Positions 44,355 to 53,126 of a DNA stretch of 64,000 nucleotides are shown one piece after another. Location: the NCBI GenBank assembly GCA_947630325.1, contig CANRHB010000007.1:1-64000 (forward strand). The letters are read 5' to 3'. Within the stretch, counting starts at the first letter, position 1. The number at the start of each line of letters is the position of its first letter. The position numbers and the translations under genes were made by a program. This stretch comes from an uncultured Clostridia bacterium. Lineage in GTDB: Bacteria > Bacillota > Clostridia > Christensenellales > Borkfalkiaceae. The notes beneath the pieces are model-generated. The model was not told the DNA's origin and did no database searches. It worked only from the letters and a program-made list of their open reading frames with translations.

Positions 44355-44800
44355 CGAGAGCGGAACAGGCAAAACAAAATTTTCTCGCGGGAGATACCTG
44401 CGCGCAGGCGGTGCTCCTCGCCTTTTCAAAGGACGTGTGCGAAGATGAGAATGCCCTTCGCGCGCTCTCCCGTCCCTTCGGCGGGGGAATGGGGCGGCTC
44501 CGCCTCACCTGCGGCGCCCTTTCGGGAGGGGTGATGGCGCTCGGGCTCTTCTTCCCCGATCTTCCCAAGAGCGAACTTTATGCCCTCGTGCAGGAGTATG
44601 CGCGGCGGTATTCTGCCCGCTTCGGGAGCTGTATCTGCGGGGAACTCCTCGCGGGCGCGGGCGTGCGTGCGGATACCTCTGCAAAAGCCGAGCCCCGCAC
44701 CCCCGAATATTACAAAAAACGCCCCTGCCCCGACCTCGTTTACGGCGCGGCGGACCTGCTTGAAACGCTTTTGAAAGAACAGGGCATTTCCTTGGCTTGA
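44351..44800 (+). CDS. C_GCAxxG_C_C family redox protein
   Basis: 149 aa. The family cysteine series is visible: DTCAQAVL, LTCGALSGG (GCAxxG equivalent), RFGSCICGELL and KRPCPDLVYGAADLLE. These proteins are thought to bind a redox cofactor; function unsettled. Overlaps the metallo-hydrolase stop by 4 bp. Confidence 0.85.
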   Translation: MTRAEQAKQNFLAGDTCAQAVLLAFSKDVCEDENALRALSRPFGGGMGRLRLTCGALSGGVMALGLFFPDLPKSELYALVQEYARRYSARFGSCICGELLAGAGVRADTSAKAEPRTPEYYKKRPCPDLVYGAADLLETLLKEQGISLA

Positions 44801-44814
44801 CGGTATAACGAATT

Positions 44815-44902
44815 GCCCCCCTTATCCCCCTCCATTGGAGGGGGTTTGCGCGGTTCCCGTTTACGTGCCCCCTCCTTAGGAAGGGGGAGGGGGGTGGTGT
44901 TC
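44815..44902. repeat. Family B repeat fragments, copy 6
   Basis: TCCCCCTCCATTGGAGGGGG and CCCCCTCCTTAGGAAGGGGG hairpins only. Together with the family A copy that follows, it fills the 320-bp gap before the small lipoprotein gene. Confidence 0.6.
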
Positions 44903-44926
44903 TTTGTTCTAAATTATGTCATTTCG

Positions 44927-45005
44927 ACCAAGCCGCTATGCGGCGCGTGGAGAAATCTCGCCTTATTATAATGCGGTAGAGATTCCTCGACTGCGCTCGG
45001 AATGA
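44927..45005. repeat. Family A palindromic repeat, copy 2
   Basis: TGTCATTTCGACCAAGC at one end, GGAGAAATCTCGCCTTATTA and TAATGCGGTAGAGATTCC in the middle, CGCTCGGAATGACG at the other end. Confidence 0.75.
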
Positions 45006-45120
45006 CGCATATGAGGCGCGGGCTCGAAATGACAATTTAGAATAGCTCTTTTTCACACCCCCTTCCGTCACATTCATTCTCCCCTCAATAAAAATCTTCC
45101 CGCTTGCGCATACTTCTTGT

Positions 45121-45519
45121 ATGAAGAAACTTGTTTGCGCATGGATACTTGCGTGCGGGTTGCTCTTTACGGGGTGCAACGTGGAGGAAATGAGCACCCT
45201 CCGCGAGATCTCCCGCCCGTATGCGGGGGAATACAAATGCAAAAAGCTGAATTTGGGCGGAGAGGACGTGCTCGAAAATTTCCGCTTTCTCAAACTCGAA
45301 CTTGCAAACGGCGGAACGTTTACCCTCAAATATGAGGACGTCCGCGGCGGCAGGGGAGAATATGCGGGAGAATACGAAATGGGGGAGGATTCGATCACCT
45401 TCCGCTCCCTTTCGGGCGGGGAGGAAAAAAAGTTCGTGTTCCCCTACGAAAAGGGGTTGGTGCTTATCGAACTTCCCTTCGGGGGGAAGTTGCTTCTCGC
45501 GGAATTCGGCACGTCTTGA
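45121..45519 (+). CDS. Small lipoprotein of unknown function
   Basis: 132 aa. Signal peptide with lipobox LLFTGC (Cys near 19). The mature domain is a compact beta-rich fold (GEYKCKKLNLGGEDV, GTFTLKYEDVRGGRGEYAGE), resembling a small lipocalin-like or META-type sandwich. No good ribosome site is seen; a CATACT box ends 7 nt before the ATG, which might mean a leaderless transcript, but there is no clear -35. Own terminator downstream. Confidence 0.75.
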   Translation: MKKLVCAWILACGLLFTGCNVEEMSTLREISRPYAGEYKCKKLNLGGEDVLENFRFLKLELANGGTFTLKYEDVRGGRGEYAGEYEMGEDSITFRSLSGGEEKKFVFPYEKGLVLIELPFGGKLLLAEFGTS

Positions 45520-45548
45520 AACAAAACCGAAAAAGATAGAAATTTGCG

Positions 45549-45576
45549 AAAAAACCGCCACCGAGGGCGGTTTTTT
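45549..45576 (+). terminator. Terminator of the small lipoprotein gene
   Basis: AAAAACCGCC/GGCGGTTTTTT with a 6-nt loop (45549-45576). Confidence 0.85.
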
Positions 45577-45642
45577 ACGTTCCTTTTTTGCAAAGAAAGA
45601 GGAAAATTTGCACATTCCCGCCCACATATCCTTGTGAATCGA

Positions 45643-45671
45643 TTGACAGCGGCAACAAAATATAGTATAAT
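45643..45671 (+). promoter_or_regulatory. SigA-type promoter of rny
   Basis: TTGACA (45643-45648), 17-bp spacer, TATAAT (45666-45671): near-perfect consensus, so strong expression is expected. The leader is about 75 nt without a recognised element. Confidence 0.8.
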
Positions 45672-45752
45672 GCTTTTGACAATGTCTAATTATGCCCTTT
45701 TTCGGGGCGTCTTAGGATAAAAGTCGAAATCATCATACAAGGAGGCTAACAT

Positions 45753-47366
45753 ATGAACACCATTGTCAGCCTGCTCCTTGCGGTAGACACATGGGCGATC
45801 GCCCTGCTCGTTGTACTTCCGGTTATCGGAATTGCGATCGGCGGCGGCGCTGTGTGGCTTATTCTCAAACAAGTTTCCAAGAAAAGAAATGCACAAAAAC
45901 TCGACGAAACGTCGCAGAAAGTGGAAGAAATGCTTGCAAAAGCCAAAGACGATTGCAAACAGTTGAAGCGGGAAACGATTTTAGAGGCAAAGGAACAGGT
46001 AGAAAAGCGAAGAAACGAATTCGAACAGGAGATGCGGGAAAAGCGCGCCGAACAGCAACGGCAGGAGGCCCGCCTCAACAAGCAGGAGGACCAGCTCGAA
46101 AAGCGGGAAACGGAAATTTCCCGTAAAGAGCAGTCCCTCGACGACCAGAAGAAGAACCTCGTCAAAAAGACCGAAGAGGTCGACAAGATGCAGGAGCAAG
46201 TCTCCCATCAGCAGGAACTCGTCACGCAGGAACTCGAGCGCATCGCCCAACTTACCCGTGAAGAGGCGAAGAAGCAACTTACCGACGAAATTCTCGAAGA
46301 GACCCGCCGCGACTGCGCGGTGCAGGTGCGCAATTTAGAGGCGCAGGCAAAGGAAGAGGCGGACATGAACGCCAAAAACATCATCTCCCTCGCCATCCAA
46401 CGCTGTGCTTCCGACCACGCGTCCGAGAGCACGGTGTCGGTGGTGCCCCTTCCCAACGACGACATGAAGGCGCGCATCATCGGCAGAGAGGGCAGAAACA
46501 TCCGCGCCATCGAGAACGCAACGGGCATCGAACTCGTCATCGACGATACGCCCGAAGTCGTCATCTTGTCGGGCTTCGACCCCGTGCGAAGGGAGATCGC
46601 CCGTCTTACCCTTGAAAAACTCATCTCGGACGGCAGGATCCACCCCGCCCGCATCGAGGAGACGGTGGAAAAGGTCACCAAGGAACTCGACCAGCAGATC
46701 AAGGCGGCGGGCGAGAACGCGATGTTCGAAGTGGGCATCTTCGGGCTTCATCCCGAACTCATCAAACTCATCGGGCGGCTCAAATTCCGCACAAGCTATG
46801 GGCAGAACGTCTACCGCCACTCCATCGAGGTGGCGCAGCTTGCGGGGCTCATGGCGCAGGAACTCGGTCTTGACGTCAACTTTGCAAAGCGCGCGGGACT
46901 TCTGCACGACATCGGCAAGGCGGTCGACCACGAGCAGGAGGGGACCCACATCCAGCTGGGCGCCGATCTTGCCAAGAAGTATAAAGAGAACGCGATGATC
47001 GTCAACGCAATTATGGCGCACCACGGCGACGTGGAGCCCAAAACGGTCGAGGCGATCTTGGTGCAGGCGGCGGACGGCATTTCGGGCGCGCGCCCCGGGG
47101 CACGGAGAGAGACGGGCGCAGGATACGTAAAACGGCTTGAAAAACTCGAAGAGATCGCTTCCTCCTTCAAGGGAGTGGACAAGAGCTATGCGATCCAGGC
47201 GGGCAGAGAGGTCCGCGTCATCGTAAAGCCCGACGTGGTGGACGACGCGCAGGCGCTCTTCCTTGCAAAGGACATCGCCAAGAAGATCGAAACGGAGCTC
47301 GAATACCCCGGGCAGATCAAGGTGAACGTCATCCGCGAATTCCGCAGTGTGGAATACGCGAAGTAA
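45753..47366 (+). CDS. rny: Ribonuclease Y
   Basis: 537 aa membrane-tethered endoribonuclease that starts mRNA decay. N-terminal transmembrane helix (residues 6-36), long coiled coil to about 200, KH domain with [15 protein letters not shown] near 250, and HD domain with [13 protein letters not shown] ligands and [15 protein letters not shown] near 390. ACAAGGAGGC precedes the ATG. It has a strong promoter and a terminator of its own. Confidence 0.95.
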   Translation: MNTIVSLLLAVDTWAIALLVVLPVIGIAIGGGAVWLILKQVSKKRNAQKLDETSQKVEEMLAKAKDDCKQLKRETILEAKEQVEKRRNEFEQEMREKRAEQQRQEARLNKQEDQLEKRETEISRKEQSLDDQKKNLVKKTEEVDKMQEQVSHQQELVTQELERIAQLTREEAKKQLTDEILEETRRDCAVQVRNLEAQAKEEADMNAKNIISLAIQRCASDHASESTVSVVPLPNDDMKARIIGREGRNIRAIENATGIELVIDDTPEVVILSGFDPVRREIARLTLEKLISDGRIHPARIEETVEKVTKELDQQIKAAGENAMFEVGIFGLHPELIKLIGRLKFRTSYGQNVYRHSIEVAQLAGLMAQELGLDVNFAKRAGLLHDIGKAVDHEQEGTHIQLGADLAKKYKENAMIVNAIMAHHGDVEPKTVEAILVQAADGISGARPGARRETGAGYVKRLEKLEEIASSFKGVDKSYAIQAGREVRVIVKPDVVDDAQALFLAKDIAKKIETELEYPGQIKVNVIREFRSVEYAK

Positions 47367-47381
47367 TATGGAATGAAAATA

Positions 47382-47417
47382 AAAAAAGGCGGCGGGAATG
47401 TTTTTCCGCCGTTTTTC
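47382..47417 (+). terminator. Terminator of rny
   Basis: AAAAAGGCGG/CCGCCGTTTTT hairpin with the A-rich 5' and T-rich 3' flanks. Confidence 0.8.
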
Positions 47418-47474
47418 TATGTTGCGAATGGATAAAGAGGCTCCTCCTCAGGAGGAGGGGGCTCCGCTTCCTCT

Positions 47475-47511
47475 TACCCCCTCCGTGGGAGGGGGGTAGG
47501 GGGGTGGGGCG
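47475..47511. repeat. Family B repeat fragment, copy 7
   Basis: TTACCCCCTCCGTGGGAGGG followed by GGTAGGGGGGTGGGG, identical to part of copy 1. Confidence 0.65.
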
Positions 47512-47521
47512 TGTTCTAATT

Positions 47522-47626
47522 ATGTCATTTCGCCCCGCCCGCACGTTCTGATTGCGTCACCCTGAGCTCTGTCGAAGGGCGTCCGCATTGTAATAAGGAC
47601 ATGTTTCGACTTCGCTCAACATGACG
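47522..47626. repeat. Family A repeat, divergent copy 3
   Basis: Starts ATGTCATTTCGCCCCGCCCG, continues GCGTCACCCTGAGCTCTGTC and GTCCGCATTGTAATAAGGAC, ends TTCGCTCAACATGACG. The core differs from the other A copies, so this is a subfamily. The 376-bp gap 47367-47742 also holds the rny terminator and the upstream region of the Cys-rich gene. Confidence 0.6.
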
Positions 47627-47742
47627 TGATTGGGAACAGTGTTTCGCATATGACCGGTCTCTTCTTCCTCACCTCTTTTCGGCACTTGGGCATATACTGA
47701 CAGTGCGGAAATCTCCGTAAATTTTACGACAGAGGTCTCACT

Positions 47743-48084
47743 ATGTGCAATACTTGTAATTCCTGCGGCTGTAACAACGGTTGCGGAAATAACACAAACA
47801 ACGGTTGCGGTTGCGGAAACAACGGTTACGATCCGCTCCTTGCGGCGCTCACCAATCTCTTCACCCCGCTCGGCGGATGCGGCTGTAACAACGGTTGCGG
47901 CAGTCTCTATTTCGTGCAGAATCTCGGCACGGTGCAGTCGCGCGGCAACAACGGAGGAAGCGGTTGCGGCTGTAATAACGGTTGCGGTTGTAACAACGGC
48001 AACAACGGTTGCGGCTGTGGAAGTACCTATGACGCTTACTATGTGCGCCAATATGCGCTCTGCGGTTGCGGTTGTAACCGTTGA
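47743..48084 (+). CDS. Cys/Asn/Gly-rich small protein
   Basis: 113 aa with 19 cysteines, mostly in CGCNNGCG-type repeats, split by a hydrophobic stretch (DPLLAALTNLFTPLGG) and another (SLYFVQNLGTVQS). No signal peptide. AGAGGT lies upstream of ATG 47743 and a terminator follows. The composition recalls cysteine-rich coat or crust proteins and also thiazole-forming peptide precursors, but no modification enzymes are nearby. Thiol cross-linking or metal binding is the safest guess. Function unknown. Confidence 0.75.
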   Translation: MCNTCNSCGCNNGCGNNTNNGCGCGNNGYDPLLAALTNLFTPLGGCGCNNGCGSLYFVQNLGTVQSRGNNGGSGCGCNNGCGCNNGNNGCGCGSTYDAYYVRQYALCGCGCNR

Positions 48085-48110
48085 GGGGTCGTTCGGGGAA
48101 TACAAAAGAA

Positions 48111-48139
48111 GGGCGGGGAGTTGTCTCCGCTCTTTTTTT
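48111..48139 (+). terminator. Terminator of the Cys-rich gene
   Basis: GGGCGGGGAG-TTGT-CTCCGCTCT stem followed by seven Ts. Confidence 0.7.
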
Positions 48140-48186
48140 GCGGCACAAAGCGGGGAATTTTTTTCGTGAATTTCGTCCGAAATATC

Positions 48187-48215
48187 TTGCCAAGCGAGGG
48201 GTGAAATGCTATAAT
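48187..48215 (+). promoter_or_regulatory. SigA-type promoter of the YitT gene
   Basis: TTGCCA (48187-48192), 17-bp spacer, TATAAT (48210-48215). Confidence 0.7.
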
Positions 48216-48237
48216 AATCGCCGAAACGGGGGATAAC

Positions 48238-49263
48238 ATGAAATTCACAAAACCCAAATTCACAAAGCCCACAAAGACGCAAGTCAAAAAATTTCTCATC
48301 TACTGTCTCATCGTCCTGAGCGGCAACGCGCTTGCGGCGGCGGGGACGGCTTTTTTCATTGAACCGAACGGTCTCGTCATGGGCGGCACCACGGGCGTCG
48401 GCATCTTCGTGCGCAACTTGCTCGAAAAGGGCGGCTCGGCGGACGAAACGCTGATCAACTGGATCGTCAACATCACCGTCTACACGGCAAATATCATCCT
48501 CTTCGTCATCGGCGCGGTCCTGCTCGGCAAGAAGTTTGCGGCGTCCACCCTTGCGGGCACCCTGCTCTATCCCTCCTTCATGAGTTTATATAAACTTATC
48601 AGCGGGGGGAAACCGCTTGTGACGGACACTGTTCTTGCGGTGTTTTTCGGCGCACTCATCTTCGGCCTCGGCGTCGCAATGGTCGTCCGCGTGGGGGCGA
48701 GTACGGGCGGCACCGACATCCCGCCCCTCATCCTCTATAAGTTTTTCGGGCTTCCCGTCTCCGTCACCATGTGGTGTCTGGACGCCTCCATCGTCCTTCT
48801 GCAACTCTTTGTGGTGGAGGACATCGGCCTCGTCTTTTACGGCATCATCATCTGCCTCATTTCCTCCGCCGCCATCGAAAAACTCTCGCCCATCGGCATG
48901 AAAAAGACGCAGGTGAAGATCGTCAGCAAAAAGTACCGCGCCATCCGCGAAATGATCCTGAGCGAACTCAACCGCGGCGTCACCGTCCTGTACGGCCAGA
49001 CGGGTTACCTCAAGGAGCGGTGCCACATGATCCTTACGATCGTAAGTAACCGCGAACTTGTTAAACTCAAAAACAAGGTGCAGGAGATCGACCCCGAGGC
49101 GTTCATGACCATCTCCGTCGTCTCCGAAGTGCGGGGGAGAGGGTTTAGTACGGAGGGGATCCGCCTGCCCAAGGAACTCGAGGTGAAGGACGAGGAGGAC
49201 ATAGAGGAAGTCCCCGCGGCAACTGCGGGAGATAAGTCCCACACCTCCGAGACGCCCGCTTAG
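48238..49263 (+). CDS. YitT family membrane protein (DUF161 + DUF2179)
   Basis: 341 aa. After a basic start made of KFTKP repeats come about five transmembrane helices (AAAGTAFFIEPNGLVMGGTT, LGVAMVVRVGASTGGTDI), then a soluble C-terminal DUF2179 domain (VKIVSKKYRAIREMILSELN, GVTVLYGQTGYL). Typical of the YitT family, whose transport role is unknown. The last 30 residues are acidic and variable. GGGGGAT is the only ribosome-site candidate. Confidence 0.9.
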   Translation: MKFTKPKFTKPTKTQVKKFLIYCLIVLSGNALAAAGTAFFIEPNGLVMGGTTGVGIFVRNLLEKGGSADETLINWIVNITVYTANIILFVIGAVLLGKKFAASTLAGTLLYPSFMSLYKLISGGKPLVTDTVLAVFFGALIFGLGVAMVVRVGASTGGTDIPPLILYKFFGLPVSVTMWCLDASIVLLQLFVVEDIGLVFYGIIICLISSAAIEKLSPIGMKKTQVKIVSKKYRAIREMILSELNRGVTVLYGQTGYLKERCHMILTIVSNRELVKLKNKVQEIDPEAFMTISVVSEVRGRGFSTEGIRLPKELEVKDEEDIEEVPAATAGDKSHTSETPA

Positions 49264-49326
49264 CCCCTTCCGAAGGAGAAATGACCGCAGTTGTTCCCTC
49301 TTCGGGGCGAAACCTATGAAATTTTC

Positions 49327-49355
49327 TTGCTTTTTTCTACCGTATATGGTATAAT
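49327..49355 (+). promoter_or_regulatory. SigA-type promoter of nrdR-ispG
   Basis: TTGCTT (49327-49332), 17-bp spacer, TATAAT (49350-49355). Confidence 0.7.
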
Positions 49356-49385
49356 ATCTCCGATAAAACACAAGAGGGGTGAGGT

Positions 49386-49856
49386 ATGCGCTGTTTATAT
49401 TGCAACTGCACGGAGAGCAAGGTGATCGATTCCCGTTCGGCGGACGACGACAAGACCATTCGCCGCCGCAGGGAATGTCTTGGTTGCGGAAGAAGATTTA
49501 CGACCTATGAGACGATCGAAATTTCCCCGCTCCTCGTCGTCAAGTCGGACGGCACGCGGCAGGCCTTCGACATCGGCAAGATCAAGCGCGGCATCGTGAA
49601 GGCGTGCGAAAAGAGGCCGGTGTCCATCGAGCAGATCGACGCACTCGCCGAGGAGATCGCCAAAAAGGTGTATAACTCCATGGAGCAGGAAGTCAGTTCC
49701 AAGCAGATCGGCGAAATGGTGATGGAGGGGCTCAAGGAACTCGACGAGGTCGCCTATGTGCGCTATGCCTCGGTGTACCGCTCCTTCAAGGACATCAACT
49801 CCTTCATGTCCGAACTGCAACGTATGATGGAGCGCAAAGAGACGGAAAAGAAATAA
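49386..49856 (+). CDS. nrdR: NrdR, ribonucleotide reductase repressor
   Basis: 156 aa. The zinc ribbon MRCLYCNC...CLGCGRRF and the ATP-cone (from about residue 49, VVKSDGTRQAFDIGKIKRG) are complete. Represses nrd genes when dATP is high. GAGGGGTGAGG lies before the ATG. Overlaps ispG by 1 bp (TAATG). Confidence 0.95.
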   Translation: MRCLYCNCTESKVIDSRSADDDKTIRRRRECLGCGRRFTTYETIEISPLLVVKSDGTRQAFDIGKIKRGIVKACEKRPVSIEQIDALAEEIAKKVYNSMEQEVSSKQIGEMVMEGLKELDEVAYVRYASVYRSFKDINSFMSELQRMMERKETEKK

Positions 49857-50896
49857 TGTCGAAAAAACAGGTAACAGTCGGAAATTGCATTCTCGGCGGC
49901 GGGAAGATCGCCGTGCAGAGCATGACGACGGAAAAGACGAGCGACGTGGAAAAATGCGTCGCTCAAATTCTGCGCCTCGAAGAAGCGGGGTGCGACATCG
50001 TGCGGGTCGCCGTGCTCGACGAAGAGGACGCCCGCGCCATTTCCGCCGTCAAACAAAAAATACATCTCCCGCTCGTGGCGGACATCCACTTTTCGGCAAA
50101 ACTCGCGGTGCTTGCCGCGGAGAACGGTGCGGATAAACTGCGCGTCAACCCGGGCAACATCGGCGGGGAAAGGGAACTTTCCCTCGTGGCGGACTGCGTC
50201 AAGGCGCACCGTATCCCCGTCCGCGTGGGGGCGAACACGGGGAGCATCGAGCCCCATTTTCTTGCAAAGTACGGCAGAAGCGCAGAGGCGCTCGTCCTCT
50301 CCGCCCTCGAAAACGTGAAGATCTTCGAGCGGCACGGGCTAAACGACCTCGTGATCTCGGTGAAGGCCTCCGACGTCCCCCTTACGGTGAAGGCGTATGA
50401 ACTCATCGCAAAGGAGACGGACTACCCCCTCCACGTCGGCGTCACCGAGGCGGGCACCGAGCGCATGGGGATCGTCAAGAGCAGTATCGGCATCGGTTCG
50501 CTTCTCCTTCAAGGGATCGGCGACACCATCCGCGTCTCTCTTACCTCCGACCCCGTGAAGGAGGTGTATGCGGCGCACGACATTTTGCGCGCGTGCGGGC
50601 TCGAAAAAGACTATATCGAGGTCGTCTCCTGTCCCACCTGCGGGCGGTGCCGCTATGACTGCATGGGGCTTGCCGAACGGGTGAACGAGCGGGTGCGCGG
50701 CGTCAAAAAGAGGGGGAAGATCGCCGTGATGGGGTGCGTGGTCAACGGCCCCGGGGAGGCGAAGGACGCCGATCTCGGCATTGCGGGCGGCGAAAAGTAC
50801 TGCGTCATCTTCCGCGGGGAAGAGATGGAGCGCGTGCCCGCGGAGAAGGCGGAACAAGTCTTTTTCGCCCGCTTAAATGAATATTTGAACAGTTGA
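49856..50896 (+). CDS. ispG: 4-hydroxy-3-methylbut-2-enyl diphosphate synthase (IspG)
   Basis: 346 aa enzyme of the MEP isoprenoid pathway. TIM-barrel start VGNCILGGGKIAVQSMTT, GCDIVRVAV, then the iron-sulfur half with CPTCGRCRYDC and MGCVVNGPGEAKDADLGI (third Cys and the catalytic Glu). In many Clostridia ispG is followed by polC and rimP; here the same order is kept with a shortened PolC-derived gene. Confidence 0.95.
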   Translation: MSKKQVTVGNCILGGGKIAVQSMTTEKTSDVEKCVAQILRLEEAGCDIVRVAVLDEEDARAISAVKQKIHLPLVADIHFSAKLAVLAAENGADKLRVNPGNIGGERELSLVADCVKAHRIPVRVGANTGSIEPHFLAKYGRSAEALVLSALENVKIFERHGLNDLVISVKASDVPLTVKAYELIAKETDYPLHVGVTEAGTERMGIVKSSIGIGSLLLQGIGDTIRVSLTSDPVKEVYAAHDILRACGLEKDYIEVVSCPTCGRCRYDCMGLAERVNERVRGVKKRGKIAVMGCVVNGPGEAKDADLGIAGGEKYCVIFRGEEMERVPAEKAEQVFFARLNEYLNS

Positions 50897-50922
50897 CGGG
50901 CGAACGCCCCGTGCTGTTTCTA

Positions 50923-51009
50923 TATGTCATTTCGAGCGGAACGAAGCCGTTCTTAATATGTCATTTCGAGCGGAACGAAGCCGTTCTTAATATGTCATTT
51001 CGAGCGCAG
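50923..51009. repeat. Tandem copies of a family A end
   Basis: A 34-bp unit beginning TATGTCATTTCGAGCGGAAC occurs at 50923 and 50957, followed by a truncated third at 50991. The 682-bp gap between ispG and the exonuclease gene consists mostly of repeats. Confidence 0.8.
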
Positions 51010-51011
51010 TC

Positions 51012-51068
51012 GCCCCGCCCGCACGTTCTATGTTGCCTAAGGGCGGCACGAGGAGCTTGCGACGAAGT
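51012..51068. repeat. 57-bp exact direct repeat, first copy
   Basis: Begins GCCCCGCCCGCACGTTCTAT and ends CTTGCGACGAAGT; identical to 51266-51322, 254 bp downstream. The space between holds no recognised gene. Confidence 0.9.
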
Positions 51069-51265
51069 AGCCGAATTGTGTTTACGCAGTTCTCGGAAGC
51101 AAGTCCGCGAAGGCATCTTAGTACGTTCGGGTTTGGTTTTAATCGTGCTTGGACGTAACAAGATTCCCTCGAAGAATTTCCATGTCGGACTTCGTAATTT
51201 CCCCTGCGGCTCGGAATGACGCGGGTTTTGCGGGAAGCGAAGCGGCTCATCCAAAGCGTCATGCT

Positions 51266-51322
51266 GCCCCGCCCGCACGTTCTATGTTGCCTAAGGGCGG
51301 CACGAGGAGCTTGCGACGAAGT
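51266..51322. repeat. 57-bp exact direct repeat, second copy
   Basis: Second copy of the 51012-51068 repeat; joins directly to a family A half-element. Confidence 0.9.
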
Positions 51323-51378
51323 TGAAATCTCGCCTTATTATAAGGCGGTAGAGATGTCTCCACTTCGGTCGACATGAC
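51323..51378. repeat. Family A repeat, partial copy
   Basis: GAAATCTCGCCTTATTATAA, GGCGGTAGAGATGTCTCCAC, then TTCGGTCGACATGACATT; the left end is missing. Confidence 0.7.
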
Positions 51379-51404
51379 ATTTGAAGGATGGCTACTCTCG
51401 CTGT

Positions 51405-51530
51405 CCCTTTTAGGGAAAGTACCCGCGCAGCGGGGGAAAGGGTTTCTACAAGGCTCTCCGGAGAACCCTTCAGTCACCTGCGGTGACAGCTCCCCTACGA
51501 GGGGAGCCAAGGGGCACAAGAAGCCCCCTC
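51405..51530. repeat. Family B repeat, copy 8
   Basis: GCTGTCCCTTTTAGGGAAAG, ACCCTTCAGTCACCTGCGGT and CAGCTCCCCTACGAGGGGAG blocks in the usual order. Confidence 0.75.
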
Positions 51531-51578
51531 CGTGGGGCTCGGATGAACAGTGAAATGAATAAATGAGCTTTTGAACAG

Positions 51579-53105
51579 ATGAAGAGCGAAGCATACTTAA
51601 ACGAAATACGTCTTTCGGCGGGGCTCAGGCGCGCCGTCCTCAAAAAGATCGTCATAGAGGGGGAGCGCATCACCTTCTACCTCGTCACCGACCTTACCTA
51701 CCGCAAAGAGGATACCGACTATGCGCGGGAGGTCTCTTTGCGCTATGTGCCCGAGGGGTACACGGCGGAGGTGAACGTCGTCAAGTCGGTGCCGAGCGAG
51801 GAGGGGATACGGGCGACCGTTTTAGACCTTCTCAAAACCCGCTTTCCCGCGGCGGCGGCATTCTTCACCCCCGAGGACGTGGAGGTCACCTTAAGCGGCA
51901 CGGGCGGGAAGTTTTTGCTCTGCGTCGAGGAAAAAGAGCGGGAGAAATTCGCGGCGGCGGACGTTTTGAACACCCTCTGCTCCGAACTCGACCGCCGTTT
52001 TTGCGGGAATTGGATCGGGGATTACCGCCGCGTGGAAAAGGCCCCGCGCGAGATCGTGCACGAGGCGCCGCCCCCCGCGGAGGTCGTGGTGGGGCCCCGC
52101 GTCTTTCCCGTGGAGAATTTCGGGGCGATCGACGGCGCGGAAGTCACGAGCGCGCTGTGCATTGCCGACCTCAAGGGGGAGGAACCCATGGTTACGCTGT
52201 GCGGGGAACTCGTCCACCTCGAGGAGCGCACCACCAAGACGGGCAAGCCCTATTTCCGCATGACGGTGCGCGATTCGAGCGGCTCTTTGAGCCTTTCCTA
52301 CTTTGCGAAGAAGGCCACGGTGGAGAAGGTGCGCGCGTTGCAGGCGGGAACGAGCGTGTGTCTTACGGGGGCGAACGAACTCTTCAACGGCAGTTTCCGC
52401 TTTACGGCAAACAAGATCGACCTCGGCACCCCGCCCGAGGGGTACGTTGCAAAGAAGATCTATCTACCCGTGCCCGCGGTGTATAAGACAGTGCGCCCCG
52501 AGCCCGTTTCCGACCCCGTGCAGGCCGACCTGTTCGGCGCAAAGCCCCTCCCCGAAGAGTTTACAAAGGGGAGTTTCGTTGTGTTCGATTTAGAGACGAC
52601 GGGGCTCAACCACACCCCCGTAGGGGGGAGCATGGACCGCATCATCGAGATCGGCGCGGTCAAGATCGAGAGCGGCGCGATCAAGGAAAAGTTCTCCTCC
52701 TTCGTCGCCTGTCCCGTGCGTCTTAGCGGCGAGATCAAACAGCTGACGGGCATCACGGACGACATGCTCCTCGGCGCGCCCGAAGTGGAGAAAGTGCTTG
52801 CCGACTTCTGCAAATTCTGCAAAGATTGCTCCCTCGTCGCCCACAACGCCGCGTTCGACAGCGCGTTCGTCCGCTTTTACGGCGAGGAGGCGGGCTACCG
52901 CTTCGACCACCGCCTGTTCGATACGGTCGCCATCGCGCAGGAGACGCTCCGGCTGAGTAATTACAAACTCAACACCATCGCCGATTATTACGGCTTTACC
53001 TTCAACCACCACCGCGCATTCGACGACGCGTTCGTCACGGCGAAAATTTTCATCGAACTCGTGCGCGAAAGAGGGGCGATGCCCAAGCCTTTCTCCTCCT
53101 TTTGA
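51579..53105 (+). CDS. PolC-derived 3'-5' exonuclease (PolC N-terminal + OB + DEDDh, no polymerase)
   Basis: 508 aa. Residues 1-190 resemble the N-terminal region of PolC; 200-285 form an OB fold (LVHLEERTTKTGKPYFRMTV, SLSYFAKKATVEKV); 332-500 are a complete DEDDh exonuclease: VVFDLETTGL, LVAHNAAFDSAF, HHRAFDDA. In full PolC (about 1,400 aa) the OB is followed by a PHP domain split by the exonuclease and then the polymerase; here both PHP parts and the polymerase are absent and a short linker joins OB to exonuclease. It lies between ispG and rimP, the usual polC site. The start ATG 51579 has a poor ribosome site. Role: probably a stand-alone DNA exonuclease or proofreading helper. Confidence 0.8.
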   Translation: MKSEAYLNEIRLSAGLRRAVLKKIVIEGERITFYLVTDLTYRKEDTDYAREVSLRYVPEGYTAEVNVVKSVPSEEGIRATVLDLLKTRFPAAAAFFTPEDVEVTLSGTGGKFLLCVEEKEREKFAAADVLNTLCSELDRRFCGNWIGDYRRVEKAPREIVHEAPPPAEVVVGPRVFPVENFGAIDGAEVTSALCIADLKGEEPMVTLCGELVHLEERTTKTGKPYFRMTVRDSSGSLSLSYFAKKATVEKVRALQAGTSVCLTGANELFNGSFRFTANKIDLGTPPEGYVAKKIYLPVPAVYKTVRPEPVSDPVQADLFGAKPLPEEFTKGSFVVFDLETTGLNHTPVGGSMDRIIEIGAVKIESGAIKEKFSSFVACPVRLSGEIKQLTGITDDMLLGAPEVEKVLADFCKFCKDCSLVAHNAAFDSAFVRFYGEEAGYRFDHRLFDTVAIAQETLRLSNYKLNTIADYYGFTFNHHRAFDDAFVTAKIFIELVRERGAMPKPFSSF

Positions 53106-53126
53106 GGAAAAATTTGCGCAAAATGC

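Noticed and set aside
47743-48084. Calling the Cys-rich protein a thiazole/oxazole peptide (heterocycloanthracin-like)
   Set aside because: Only composition is suggestive; no cyclodehydratase, dehydrogenase or transporter gene is near and there is no recognisable leader peptide.
47557-48282. 241-codon Thr/Ala/Val-rich frame antisense to the Cys-rich gene
   Set aside because: Its repeats are the reverse reading of CGCNNGCG codons; it begins in YitT and ends in repeat DNA, without a ribosome site.
50923-51378. Possible CRISPR array
   Set aside because: Units are directly tandem or irregular, with no regular unique spacers and no cas genes.
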